From assembly GCA_025506515.1 (NCBI GenBank), contig CM046457.1, positions 44,800,288-44,864,287 on the forward strand: a stretch of DNA of 64,000 nucleotides. The letters run 5' to 3'. Position 1 is the stretch's first letter. Each line of letters begins with the position of its first letter. The notes beneath the pieces were generated by a model, which saw nothing but the letters and a program-made list of their open reading frames with translations, ran no database searches and was not told the DNA's origin. Shown one piece after another: positions 10,214 to 22,827 of the stretch. Source of the stretch: Flaveria trinervia (Eukaryota; Streptophyta; Magnoliopsida; Asterales; Asteraceae). The position numbers and the translations under genes were made by a program.

Positions 10214-10738
10214 GTGCTCATCGTCCATCTATCAGCCATGTTTTCGATACACAAGAAAAATATACATTAGATTTGTGCATAACAGAATATAGTTGGAACT
10301 TAAACTGGTTTGATCAAACTGGTTCAGTCATGCGACTGAACCATACGACTGAGTTTTAGTCGTACGATTGAGCCTGCGGCTGAGTTCAGTAGTGCTATTG
10401 AGCATGCGACTGAACTTAGTCGTATGCTATCCTGATTAGGATCAATTGAGCTAATCTATGATGATATCTGAACACAATTCAAAGAAAACACATACGAAGT
10501 AATCGAATTCAAACAAGATATTAACAAATTCACAGTTTCATTAATATCATGCAAAGACAATTACAAGTAATGAGCAGTAGTTCGTTCACTATCTTCAAAA
10601 CTCTCCTACTAACTAACAGTCTAAGCTATTTATAATGAAACACAAAGGAACTAACAATTACAAAAATAGTCCCTATACTATTACAAAATATTAAAAGACA
10701 ACTAAAGACAACATGTAATCTTTCTTAGAGCACTAACA
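10214..10738 (-). repeat. 3' LTR of element H (right 525 bp; left part split off by element I)
   Basis: In element orientation it starts TGTTAGTGCTCTAAG next to the PPT. It contains its own set of short palindromes based on CAGTCGTAYGACTGA (10310-10440), resembling those in the C and G LTRs. The far end should begin TGTTAG on the plus strand, but the sequence instead meets the 3' end of element I, so the LTR continues outside the window. Confidence 0.75.
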
Positions 10739-10759
10739 ATACTCCCCCTAAGATTGACA

Positions 10760-13700
10760 TTCTTCTGTCTTTTTCCATATTCAACTTATCTTCAACCTTT
10801 ATCTTCAACTCTTTGTCTTCATCCATCAAAGAAATATTTTGGTTCTTCTTTGACCTTAAACATCGGCTTCTGTTTCTACATCTCTAATCTTTCAAGCATT
10901 GAAATTGCAGACTTGAATTTTCTTGCAAGAATGCTTTGTTCTGGTTTAGCTTCATTCGTCTTTATCTCCATCTTGTTCATTCTTTCCAACATGTCTTTAG
11001 ATAAGCAAGTAATGTCAATGTTTGCATATAACTCAATAGGGTTTGAATTGTCCTTTGAGTATACTTCTAAGACACCTTTCCTGAGATTCTCATAAATTCA
11101 ATATCCTTGATATCTTTCTTCACAATATTTGCATAAGCAAGAGCCTTTCTCAGAGATATTCTTTCCATAGCTGCATTCATCATATTAATAATGGAAATGA
11201 AATATTCTTGTCTTGCTCTGCTATTTCAGGAGATACTTACTCAAATCTTTGAACAGACAAAAATGGATATAACTTGGATGTAACAATTTGAGTTCAAAAG
11301 CACCAAAAAGAGTAATCATGTCTTCATCCTATCTTTCTAAATTTCGGACCAAGTTAAGCTCAAATGTCTTAGTGTTATAAAACCATTTGAGGATTGGCTT
11401 TGAGTTTTGATTACCATCTATCACTTTCAGACTAGGGGTTGTAACCTTCTCAAAATACTTGTCACAAAATTCAATCATAGAATGTTCCTCCTCTGATTGT
11501 AATCCCTTGAGCTTTCTATTATTCTTCATAGTAACAAAATACTCTTTATCTTCTTGCTCACATATTGTATTAATAAAATTACTTGATCGATCCAATCCTC
11601 TTCTTAACAATTCTACAAACATCTTGTCACGTTTTGAATCAGAAGGAATGATGAGAGGTAATCTATTCAGCTCTTTCAGATCTTGCACTGGAAGTTTTAT
11701 GATACTAGAGTAAAAGTGATATACATCACACACAACATTTACTCTCTTTATAAAAAATGCATCGAATACTTCATCATACTTCCATGCGATAATCTTTACT
11801 TGTTTGGTTTGTCCTCTTGCAATACGTTTCTTACTAAGTCTCCAGTTGTTCTTGAATTATCAAAAATATGCCTTTGTTCAGTAGAGGCTTTGTAAGTTTG
11901 TCTTTCTGGATCAGCAAACATTTCAATCAACTCTTGTGTGGAACATGTGCATCATCAATTCTTGACATTTGTTTGATCTCCTGTGGCTTTAACATTCTTG
12001 TCTCTTTGTTATTTCAAGATACTGAGGATTATCTGTATCAAGTACTATCATTTTCCTCAATTGTTTCTCAGTCTCTTGAAAACTTCTGACAAGGTTCCTC
12101 AGTGATACATATTGTAATCTTTTTAGTTTCCTCCAAGGGTAGTTCTAGATTGCAACCATGATCTTAGAGCTGGAATACTCATATTTCTGGATCAGGATGG
12201 TGCAACTCAGATCTAGATAGTTCTTCTATATTGATCACTTCTTTTGCTCTTGTCCATTCACCATGCTCAATAACCATCTCATTTGAATCTACTGGTGCAA
12301 TGACTCTGCATAAAAACATTTCTCATATTCATCGTTAATCTAAGAAACAGTTAGTCCGTCCAAATATACACGATTGTATTTCATCTTCACAAGATAATTA
12401 TAGCTTTCTTCAAAGTCTTGTGGTACTTCATCTTGTTCATGAGTATGTTCTTGTGAAGAGAAATGTGATACAAATGAGCTTCATCAATATCTTCATCATC
12501 TAGAACTTCATCATACCAATCATCATTGTATACTTCCTCAATATCTTCTAAAGCCTCAATGTTCTTGTACATTCTGTTCTTCAACAGTTCTTCAGTTCTT
12601 TGCATCTTAGAAGATGATTCAGTTAGAATTGTATCTTCTACTTCATCTACTTTTCTTTTACCTTTTATCTGCTCAAGATTTTCATCAACATTTATGTCAG
12701 TACTTATCACTTGTACTGGTGAGATAGGCTTCTGAGCTTCTTTTTCTTTTAGCAAATCATCTTTGAGTTTTTAATTTTATTCAGTTAGTTTCTTGAGCTT
12801 CTCCTCAACAATGTCATAGTCTTTGTTCATAACTTCAAAATTCTTGATTACATCTTCTTTATCTTTAGAAAACCTCACAATCTTTTCATCTTTTGAGGCA
12901 TTTTCTTCAGTCAACTTTAAGTTTTCATCCTTAAGCTTTTGCATTCTTTTTCAAGAGATATGTTTATCTCTTTCATCCCTTCATTCTCCAATTTCCACTC
13001 TTCAAGCTCTTTCTCTTACTCAGATTTTCTTCTTTCAATCTTTCCTTGTCATTAATGTCCACTGTCTCCTCTGTTTGTATAGACACATTGTGTGTCATAA
13101 TCACAGGAATTTCTTCTATTCCTTCGTTAACATCAACTTCAAATACTGGATTGTATAATATATCATTCATAAAATCAGAATCAAGGTTGATTTTGTGAAT
13201 CTATTTCATGTATAGCTTCCTCATGAATGTCATCAACATTTCCTTCATCCATATTTGTGGTTCATCTCCCGTATCTTCCTCATTTATTTCTTCAGTTTCT
13301 TTTGATGTGCTTCAGTGGCACCATCATTTACATCATCATCATCATTATCTTGTTGATGAGCTTTCTGAATCTTCATCATCATTATCATCATCAATCATAA
13401 CTTCAATAACATCCTCAATGAGATCGTTAGGATCTATGGTTCATCTTGATAAATGGAAGTGTTGTTGATTTATATCAACTTCATCATTAGATACATTCCT
13501 TTTATATTCAACAGAGGAATGTTTTGAGCACCAGTGATCATTGATAGTCTTTTATATACAGATTCAGACATATGCTCTAACTGTATCTTTTCACCAGTAA
13601 CTCCTTCAGCATACAAATCTAGATTTGCTTCATTAATGATCAATTGGAGGAATCTTGGGTACATCAAGTATTTATTCCTCACTCCTCTTTCAAGGTTGAA

Positions 13701-14260
13701 AATGAAACCATTCATTATCCACTTAGACATATTGAATCTTCTATTTGTAGGTAAGGCAATAATGGGAGATGCAATGTCTACAGGGAATGAATCCCAACTA
13801 GCACTTCGTTTAGACATGCAATGTTGAAAAATATAACATAAAAGCTTCCAATGCTTATACACTCGAGCTCTGAAAATTGATTTTTGGGAAAATGATCTGG
13901 ATGACCCATTTGTAGAAAAACCTCTCTACATTCATTGAAGGAATATTCTGATAAGTCTTCAGGGTCATTGTCACCAAGTCTTAGAGCTATTCTGATTGCT
14001 TCTTTAGATACTTCAAGCATTATTGCCGTTGTAATAAAAGCTCTTAGAACTTTGTTTCGTTCATCATCTCTTTCAATCTGTGCAGTTCTCCAAAATCTCT
14101 TAATCATTCTTCCATTGATCATTGGTCTTGCACATATAGCATATACATACTTTGTTCTGAGCAGAAATCTAATAATTTCTTCATATCCAATGGCTTCCCT
14201 GTTTTCATCATTTAAGAAGGCAGCCACATTATGCTTTGGCTCAAACTTTAATTCTGCCAT
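10760..14260 (-). pseudogene. ORF3 of element H, broken
   Basis: ATG at 14260 gives MAELKFEPKHNVAAFL, the counterpart of MATMQLKPRHNCVAYL in B/F. IKRFWRTAQ corresponds to HQFWTNV. The frame shifts near 13860; 13862-13470 continues with a YIFQHCMSKRSASWD block and NKYLMYPRFLQLIIN, matching ANRWxLYPRFLMAII of the other copies. Acidic and Glu/Lys-rich stretches follow (13170-12973; 12755-12387, with runs of Asp/Glu). 11733-11329 is a clean 134-aa piece and the last pieces reach about 10760 (KVKEEPKYFF). Similar plant transposon proteins are widespread in eudicots; no activity is established. The ORF3 layout (globular N-terminus, charged centre, C-terminal domain) is shared with B/E/F. Confidence 0.72.
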
Positions 14261-16916
14261 TTGTAAAACACAAAGAAAGTATTATGAGAACAATGAATAT
14301 TGATTAATCAAATTTATTTTTACATATGACTTTTGATTTTGACTTTTGAATTTGACCTTTTTATTTTTACTTTTGAATTGAGATTTCAAGTTGTAAAACA
14401 TTAATCTTTATTCATTTTGAATTCATTATCTAACATTTCAATTTTGATTTACTTCTTTTTAAAAAATTAATTTTATTATTATTAATTTTTTTATTTTAAT
14501 TCAAACTTTAGTCTGTCTGTTCATCTTCTTCTTCTTCTTCTATTGAAGAACCGACTGATTTAACAATCATCAAATCATTTTCAGTTTCAGATTAAAACAT
14601 TACATCAACATACTCGCAAACAGATTCTTATCAATAATCCAGTGTCAATTTTAGATAATATTCACATTTGATTAGTTAAACTTGAATTATATAGGATTCG
14701 AACACACAAATAGCATTCAAACGCCTATATCAATACTTTGATTTAACCAAAAATTTACAGATTTGAATCACAAACTTACGTTTATAAATCCAAATACTAT
14801 CTATAATCAACATGATTTGATGCAATTGCAGATGAAATGAGAGTATGATGACAGGTGATGGTCGCAATTTCAGGGGTTTTTTGTCTGTGAAATTTTGAGT
14901 GTGAATGAGGAAATAAGCGTAAGTGTTCAATTTATATTAAGTGAAATTTTAGACGCATTAGCACTGTTTGTACGTATGAAACCCTAAAATTCACAAATTA
15001 ATGAGACGCATGAACACTGTTTGGTAGTATGGACTTAGACGCATAAGAACTGTTTAGTCGCATGAGCACTGTACAGGCATAAGCATTGTTTAGGCGCTTT
15101 AGCACTGTTTAGCCGTTTGAATTCCTGAAACATCTAACACTTTGTCTTTCCACCCACTGTGTAGACGCATGACATTCAAAACACCTAACACTTGTATAAA
15201 ATCACTCATTTCACTGTTTAGGCGTATGAGATTAATAAAACGCCCAAACACTTGGTTGAACTTTATGCTTATTGCAACTATTTAGGCACATGGGAATATG
15301 AAAATGCCCAAACACTTGTATAAATTTCTGAAATTCACCATGCTCCTATTTAGACGTATGAAGACAATTTAGGCGCATGAGTTGACTGAGTTGACTTTCA
15401 TGATTCACACTTGGTGTTTTTCACTCTTCTTCACTTGCATACTGTTTAAACATATTAGTAATATTTCATACTAATATTTAAACATTTTAAGCATAAATTT
15501 GAATTATCCAAAATTTTCACTTTAGTCCTCAAATTTGAACTTTTTACATTTTCCACACTCAAACTTAGTTTTCAACAAATTCAAAAAAAAAATTTCACTT
15601 GATGTTTAACTTTGAAATTTTTCTTTCTTTTCTTTCCCTCATTTTAGTCTCAAAACATAATCAAATCTCTATTTCTCAACTTTGAGAGAAGCATTTCCAC
15701 TGGCAATTTTATATAGGTTCATATATCATTTTCAAAAGTTTCATGATGACACTCACATAAACTTTGAACATATAGCATCATCCTTTCAATTTAACTTTCT
15801 TTGATTTTGATTTTCTGAGAAAATATTTTTATTTATCACCCCCCTAAATTTAAGTTTAAGAAACTTATAAGTTTCCTAACGTAGCATAAGAGATCACACA
15901 ACTCATTGTGACATTGCCTTCACACACAAAAAACATGCATAAAATCAAAAAAAGCAGAATCAAAATCTAATATCAACAAGAATTAATGTCTGCAGTGAAA
16001 TCATATCAATGAAGATCAGCACATTAAAATAAAAAATTTGTGGATAGTCGTAGACAGTGAATAAATCCTGATGAAGTGTGTTCCAGGTCAGTGACATCAC
16101 AGCAAAGGAGACACAAGATCTAAGAACAGACAATGAGTGTTTTTGACATAGTATCAACTCACTACTTTTTCATTCTTGGATTGATTAGGTTATATTCAGA
16201 GAGCTCAACTATCATCAAGACATGCAAGCAAGAACATATCTCAACTTAATACCTGAAACATATGCGTAATCAGATCTCATGTTACTTAAATGAATAGAGA
16301 ATAATCATGGATAACCATTTGATCATCTCTAACTATCCATTTGAATAGATTGTGCACATTGGCATCTTTTGCATCAAAGAGAATATCCAGGTCTGTAATG
16401 ACTTACAACAAAGGATATCTCAGCACTTCAGGTTAATGATGACTCATAACAAAGAAGTGAATGATGCTTGTAACAGATCTCATGATTAATTACATCACCA
16501 TCAGGTGTGAGTGTTGTTACTCAACAAACAGTCAATCTGATAAGTCAAAACATCTCAAAAGTACTCAGATGAATACATATTTAGTGTAATCACAAGAATT
16601 TATTGTTTCAGTATAATAGCATGATAGTGTCTACACATCATGTCTGATCATGTCAGACTTTATTAATGAGTGAAATATGCAATTGATCTCACTGATGTAC
16701 TATCATTTCTCACATATTGCAAAACTAAATTTTTTTTAAAAAAAACAAAAACAAAGAACTGACAAATAGAAAAAGACTCTATTTTTTTTAATTTTGTTAT
16801 ATGTGTTTTTGTATTTGGTTTTTCTAAGAAAAAGAAAACACACACATACAAAAAAAATAATAGGCAATTAACATTGAGAGTATCACTTATGATAGTCTTT
16901 TGACTTAGGGAGTTCA
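14261..16916 (-). repeat. Spacer between pol and ORF3 of element H with degenerate tandem repeats
   Basis: No credible gene. 14940-15400 holds a loose tandem repeat around TTTAGGCGCATGAGCACTG. A TATA-like AATATAAATTG (minus) is at about 14926-14936. A donor-like ACGTAAGT (minus) is near 14775, so the ORF3 leader may have contained an intron. 15470-15900 and 16660-16860 are simple AT-rich and A/T-run DNA. Confidence 0.55.
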
Positions 16917-17729
16917 CATATGATTAATAAGAAGAATTGATTCTACTAAGTACTCAAACCGTCCTGGTAGGAAGGCTTTAGTAAATAGATCTGCCAACTG
17001 TTTTTCTGTTGCAATTTGAATCAAAATTATCAATCCCTTTTCAGAATTATCTGAGAAAATGATATCAAATTTCGATATGTTTTGTTTTGAATGTTGAATA
17101 GGATTAGCTGTAATGAACATAGCTGCAGTGTTATCAATGTAATATGTGTTTTAAGAAAGTTGAACCCATAATCCAGTAGTTGATTTTGCAACCAGAGGAT
17201 TTAAGAACATCCTGCTGATGCAGCAATGTACTCAGCTTCTACAGTTGAAACAGAGACATTTGTTTGTTTCTTACATTGCCATGAGACTAATCGGGTACCG
17301 AGAAATTGACATCCACCCGAAGTAGATTTTCTATATTGACAACAACCACCATAATCACTATCTGTATATCCATATAATTCAAAGTTACCCTCGTAAGGAT
17401 ACCAAAGCCCTAAGGCTGGTTACCTTTGAGATACCTGAATATTCTTTTGACAGCAATTAAATGTGATTCTTTCGGGTCTGATTGATACCTAGCACAAACA
17501 CAAATAGCATACATAATGTCTGGTCTAAATGCAGTAAGATACATCAAAGAACCAATCATTGATCTGTATAAAGTTTGATCAATAGATTTTCCTTTTGGAT
17601 CAGGTTCAATCATGGTGTTTACATCTGCTGGGTTCGTATGGACTGACAGTGTTACAACTTAAATTTCTTCAAGAGCTTGACAACAAACTTCTCTTGATTG
17701 ATGAAGATTCCATCGTCATGCTCACTTAG
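16917..17729 (-). pseudogene. pol C-terminus of element H (RT end and RNase H)
   Basis: 17613-17410 encodes LYRSMIGSLMYLTAFRPDIMYA and SHLIAVKRIFRYLKG, the conserved copia RT tail. A worn RNase H follows, with CWMSISRYP-like remnants. 17120-16914 includes HSKQNISKFDIIF and EKQLADLFTKAF, ending before 16914. In-frame stops and frameshifts are frequent. The N-terminal part of pol is missing: the sequence breaks at 17729 after a DGIFINQEKFV-like block and the next bases belong to element G. Confidence 0.88.
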
Positions 17730-20700
17730 ACGCTACCTCTAAAAATGATTCCGAGTTTGCTGGGATCATAGCCTTTCTACATAGATCGAGGATCTATAAG
17801 GCTATCTCTGCTCCGTGCACACCCTACTGATCTATACAACAGGCATTCTGGGAAGGTGCTTTAGTTGATTGGTCCACTAAGCCCCACAGTATTTGGAGTT
17901 CGATCTTCGAACAGGAGATTCAGATACTGCAGATGAACTAAGGCGAGTCCTAGATCTAGGTGAGGATGATGCCCACCCAACCAAGCTACACCCTCTGACT
18001 GTTCGAGGATGTTTTCTGATGATGAAGTACACTTAGGACATCAATGTAGGTGTGCTTAACAAGAGCAACTTGTGCCCCCAGTTCAAGTACTTAGCTCATA
18101 TCATTCTTAAGTGCATAGCGTCAAGGAGAGGAGGATTCGATGATATGTCAGATCAAATCGAGAATGCATATGTTGCTTTGGTGCTGAACCACCCGTTCAG
18201 TTTCTCTCACATGCTATTCTCCTATTGATAGAGAACATCGGGGCAAAGGGCAAGGAAGGCTTCTGTAGGTACGCACATTTTCTACAGATGATCATTGATG
18301 AGAAGCTTCCTTCGTTACCAAAAGAGAGAGATGATGTTGTGATTCTAGAGGTGATGGATGACATGTCTTTAGGTTAGATGAAGGTGTACTGGGGAAGCAG
18401 GTGAAGCCCCCGGTTAGGAGATTGTTCGGGCATTTGGCCAGTGAAGATTATATGGCGCCCTCTCGCAAGAAGTGGCGTCACCATTATAACGACTCTGATG
18501 TTGAGCCAATTGAGCTACCCACCGATGAAGAAAACGACGATGACGATTACCATGATGATGGTCAAGGTAGTGATGCACCTGGTGGAACAAAGAAGGCTGC
18601 CTTCCACCAAGACTTCCTACTCGATGAAGAGGAAGAGTCTAAAGATCAGCCACTAGTTAGGACACTTGGTAGCTGGGTTGTGGCCACCGACAAAGGGAAA
18701 GAGGCGGTTGGTGGACACTAGGCTGGGGCGAAGGGTGTTGCTACAGATGTCACTAATCCTACTTACACCTCAGACCAACCACTCAGCTCAGGGGAGCCTT
18801 TGTCTCCAAGGGCTCTAGGAAGAAGAGGATGGCCCATCCCTATGGGAAAAAGAGTAAGAGACCAAGGTTTACTTTGATCACATCTTCTATTACCACCACT
18901 ACCACAGCCACTACCACCCCTGCTACAGCCACTACCACCACTACCACAACCATTATCACCACTGCCACACCCACTACCACAACCCCCACTCCATCCACCA
19001 CTCATACACCTACTTCCACCACACCCACAATACCCGACACTACTCCACCACAATCCATGCCCATTCCTCCTCCCATCTTCACCACATCCACCACTACCAC
19101 AACCACTCACTAAGCTTGTCCCAACACCCATCCACATTCACACTCGGACCTACTCTACCCATGGTCTGGTTAGAGGAATAGCTGGCTAGCCTGAACCGGA
19201 TGGTGCTAAAGCTTAATGCTACTGATGATTTGAGGGCTACTCCAATCAATAAGCTGATGGCAATGAATACGGCTCAAGCAAAGCAAATCACTCAGCTAAG
19301 AAGAACACACAGTACGAGAGAGCTTTAGGCCGGGTACACCACACGCTAAAGAGTAAAAATGAGCTGGTGATGGCTTTGGGAAAGCGGATTGAAGGACTTG
19401 AGAAGAGGAATAAAGGATTTTGCTGAAGCTAAAGGGATCTAAGAGTGAGCCGTTGAAGATTTTTGATGGTGATAATGAGGATGAAGATGAATCTGAGGAA
19501 GATGATGGTGATGACGACGAAGCGGGAGGAAGTGGAAAGGGAAAAGAAGGAGATGATGATGATGAGGACAACCAAGAAGGTGATGCTGTTACATCAGCCT
19601 CTAATCCACCAGTTAAGGAGAGGAGGACCAAAAGAAATTAGGATCAAGGAGCTTCGTCCTCTGCTTCTCAAGCTGAAGATACAACAGATCAAGGCAAAAT
19701 TAATGATTAGATGTTTATGTATTTAAACTTTTGTGCTTGATTTGCGTATTACAGAAATGTAACTAATGATTATTTATGGTTTAATGTCTTCATTACTGAG
19801 TTATGTGTGATGTGTTAAATGTTTAACCAAACAGATGAAGCTCAATAGCAAGATTAATATGATGTTTCCCCCCTTCAGCAAGTCAAGACTAAACTTACCA
19901 TGATTCTTTATTTGCAAGGGATCGTTAGAAGATTTGTGAGCTACACTCCGGAGGAAGGAAAGATCATCCATGATCTAACAGACAAGCAACTCGCTGAAAT
20001 GTTTAGACTGAAATCTGATGAGCTTGTTAAAGATGATCCGGATGTTGATGTATTAAGTGACGAGGAGCTGAAAGATGTGGATGAGATAGAGATAGAGGAT
20101 GTCATAGCAGAGCACTATCCATAGTACACTGACCCAGAAGGACATGTTATCCCCAACTAGGGTGAAACCTTTAGCAATGGTAATTTTGACAAGTTGGAGG
20201 AGATAGAAAAAGCAAAAGAGAAAGATGAAAGTACAGCCCAAGCTTCGGATGCTAATGTTGATATTAAGAAGGCTGAATGGGCAACTTGTTTTGCTGAGAT
20301 GAAAGCCCAACGCGCACCCCTAAAGAAAAATACCTACACCAAACTTTACAGAGTCAAAAGACATCAGAAAGTGTCAAGCAAGATTATCGCATGGGCATAT
20401 TTTGAAGACTTGGAAGTTTATGTTGTTAAAAGGGAGAAAGGGATTGAGTATTTTAGATATCAACATGAACTGAAGACTCTTCCTGGTTTTGAGCTTAACT
20501 GACTAGCATGCTTAGATCTGTTATATGCTAACCCAAGAAAGATGTCAGGATGGTTTGAGGCTGCATTGAAGAAAGAATACCACACCAGGTGGGTAAACTT
20601 CAGACCTCAACAACCTAAGAGGTTCATTCATATGTCTGAAGTTGATCCTATATCTTGAAAGCCTATAGTTGTGTTGAAGTGGAGTCCCCCACGCACAATG

Positions 20701-21039
20701 TCCAAGATTCCCTTACTAGAAATGCCTCAGGACTTCACTCCACACTTCAAATGGTGTTATTATGATTGGAGGACAGTGGAAGCGGTCATAGTTCTGAACA
20801 GAGATGGGAAGATAGAGACTATCAGGGTATTTAACCCAATGTGGCTTACCAACTTGTTTGTTGAAGATGTCTATACTTTATACAAATGGAAACTGTTTTA
20901 TGACACGCAAGACATTGTACAAGCTCTTCAATTCCAACACGTAATACGATTCTACTTTTTATTCGAGATACATGCAGGAGTCACAAGAGAAGAGAAGTAC
21001 AAAAAGTTCCAAGAACATGTGAAGAATGTTAGACAATAG
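17730..21039 (+). pseudogene. ORF3 of element G, truncated and broken
   Basis: The first readable part (about 17835-17930) has FWEGALVDWSTKPHS, the counterpart of the QFW block. 18050-18310 gives LCPQFKYLAHIILKCIASR and FLQMIIDEKLP, matching the PRFLMAII region of other copies. 18401-18721 is acidic. 18829-19113 is Thr-rich. 19420-19641 is again very acidic. 19900-20124, 20194-20502 and 20671-21039 form a C-terminal domain with FKWCYYDWRTVEAVIV and a long helical end (EEKYKKFQEHVKNVRQ stop at 21039), 12 bases before the PPT. The C-terminal part is not obviously similar to that of B/E/F. Function unknown. Confidence 0.7.
18880..19095 (+). repeat. Imperfect ACCACT/ACCACA microsatellite coding a Thr-rich tract
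   Basis: Mostly repeats of ACC, ACA and ACT codons within ORF3 of G; read in frame it is a run of Thr with scattered Pro, Ala and Ser. The long opposite-strand Gly/Ser/Cys-rich frame is only the complement of this tract. Confidence 0.85.
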
Positions 21040-21064
21040 GGTAAACTAGGTCCAAGGGGGAGTT

Positions 21065-21765
21065 TGTAGATACATGATGTTCCTAGTTTATGTGCTTAAA
21101 TGTAAAAGTCTTTCATGTCTTACATATGTGTATCATGACAAAGTAATGAAATATGATGTATGCTTTGATGTTTATTATCTTTGATTCATATGTATGTACT
21201 TTTTATATAGGTTTGAGTTTGTTGTACACAATTCTAAGTCAATAATGATTAAGTAATATGCACAACTTAGTCGGGTGATTATTCATTCTAATAGCCCATA
21301 CTTATGGACCATACACATGAATATATTATGCTTATGGACCAGTCGCACGACTAAACCAGAAGACTGGATCAGTTGTATGATTGAGACAGAGATTGACTCA
21401 GTCGCACAACTGAACCTTCAGTCATGCGTATGGATCAGTCGCATGACTAAACCATGCTAATGGTTCAGTCGTACGAATGAAAACTGCTAACCTATAAATA
21501 CCACCTAATTCATGGAAAAACATAACACTTTGAGAGATACTTTGAATACACATAAACCCTAGCCGTCCAGAGCGTCCCAAAAAGCCTGTCCAAGTTCATA
21601 GTTCGATCTTGATCGATCCCTACTCATTCTTAACGTTTAGTTCTTTCTTATATCGATCGTGTTATTGTTTTCACTGATTAGATCACCAATAAAATAGGAT
21701 TGCACACTATTTGATTTGGTAAAATGCAGAATCAATTAGTACTCCGTATGAATACGGTCCTAACA
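21065..21765 (+). repeat. 3' LTR of element G (701 bp)
   Basis: Starts TGTAGATACATGATGTTCC after the PPT and ends ACGGTCCTAACA. 21325-21480 has palindromic units of the type TCAGTCGTRCGACTGA. The end resembles the reverse complement of 35879-35980, the LTR of element C. The bases gagag (21766-21770) follow, a possible target-site copy. Confidence 0.85.
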
Positions 21766-22827
21766 GAGAGACTTTATACTACATCCTACAACCGGCTATA
21801 CTTTGAAAGCTAGCTTCAAACACTAATCTAGACAACAAGATCGATGTATAGTCATAAGACATATTGCCTTTTGACTTATGACTATGACATGCCATAGCTC
21901 ATATCATGATATATTACAAAAGGATAAAATATACACAGTAGAAAGTTACAGACCTCAGACCATAATCTACAATTGACAAAAGCATGGACCTTTTCACCAA
22001 CTTGTATAAGTTGGTGAGTCTTCAAAGTAGCAGCGGAAAGTTGTTCAACTTTTTTCAAAAGGTGATCCGAGAAAGCATGTCTTCTCAGTCCTCAGAAGAA
22101 ATCAGTCTTCAGTCTTTTGGCTTCGGAAGATTTGGTCTTTGGATTCGGAAGATTTTACACCTAGAATATTTCTTTGAGTTGTGTAAAACATCTTAAGTAA
22201 CTTTACTTTGCACTTCATGCATGCATGTTTGAAGCCTTTTGGTTGCTTTGGTTGTATAAGCCTTTAAGTATAAACCTTACACTCTTTGCTGGTAAAATAC
22301 AATAAAAAAACTCACAAATATATTCCTTGTTCTTGTATAATAACACACCCACTATTATATGATTTCTTGTCTTTTAAATCTTCAACACTCACCCAAAAAA
22401 ATTTCCTTTATTTTCCTTTGATTTGGTGTGCCCAACTTAATAAAATATCACTAACCTTTTCTTTTCTATATTGTCACTTAGTTTTGTTTGGTTGTATCAT
22501 GTAAATACAAATTGCTACTTCTTATTGATCTTCTGTAATCGAATCAGTTCATTGAAACCACACCATACAAGTGTTGAAGTATCGATCGCTTCCACACTTG
22601 GATCCTTCTTTCTTCACCTTATAGGTAGGTTATTCCATCTCTTTCTAAATCAAGCCAAATAGGACTTCATCTCCTTGGATTCATACAGACCACACACAGT
22701 CCTCTTCATGACACGCTCAGATTATTCCCTCGATCTTAATCACACATATTAGATTATCCTTAGTTTCAAACGATAACTTTGTCGATCTCATTCTTCTCAC
22801 ATACACTACGATCCCATGGTATGAGCC
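21766..22827. other. Unassigned repeat DNA left of element D; includes repeat K copy 1 and probable D leader
   Basis: No gene is supported; the small ORFs here have no recognisable motifs. 21955-22235 is repeat K, present again inverted at 37420-37750. 22240-22827 is T-rich on the plus strand and probably the leader between the PBS and gag of element D (minus); no gag can be read. Confidence 0.4.
21955..22235 (+). repeat. Repeat K, copy 1
   Basis: Shares a long stretch with the reverse complement of 37420-37750, including CCAACTTRTAYAAGTTGG (18-base palindrome), AGTCTTCAAAG, GCAGCGGAAAGTTG and TTTACTTTGCAC...ATGCATGCAT. Nature unknown; the GCAGCGGAA block also occurs near the U5 end of the copia LTRs, so it may be a piece of another LTR. 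Confidence 0.6.

Larger units (their letters stand above)
10214..17729 (-). mobile_element. Element H: degraded SIRE-like copia element, different family
   Basis: Minus strand. From right to left: pol C-terminus (17729-16917), long AT-rich spacer (16916-14261), ORF3 (14260 to about 10760), PPT (minus GGGGGAG, 10741-10747), LTR (10738 leftwards, interrupted by element I at 10213/10214). At 17729/17730 the pol sequence stops abruptly against element G. H differs strongly from the A/B family in nucleotide sequence, but ORF3 is clearly related at protein level. Confidence 0.8.
17730..21765 (+). mobile_element. Element G: 3' part of a third SIRE-like family
   Basis: Plus strand, consisting of an N-terminally truncated ORF3, the PPT (CCAAGGGGGAGTT, 21052-21064) and a 3' LTR (21065-21765). 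It abuts the H pol remnant at 17729/17730 without any LTR or PBS on the left, so the 5' part is lost. Its LTR is related to that of element C at 35879-36630. Confidence 0.8.

Noticed and set aside
18763..19137. Gly/Ser/Cys-rich minus-strand ORF of 124 aa
   Set aside because: Complement of the Thr-codon microsatellite in G ORF3.
22286..22662. Small ORFs of 60-75 aa in T-rich DNA left of D
   Set aside because: No motif, no homologous copy in the window, and composition explains the open frames.
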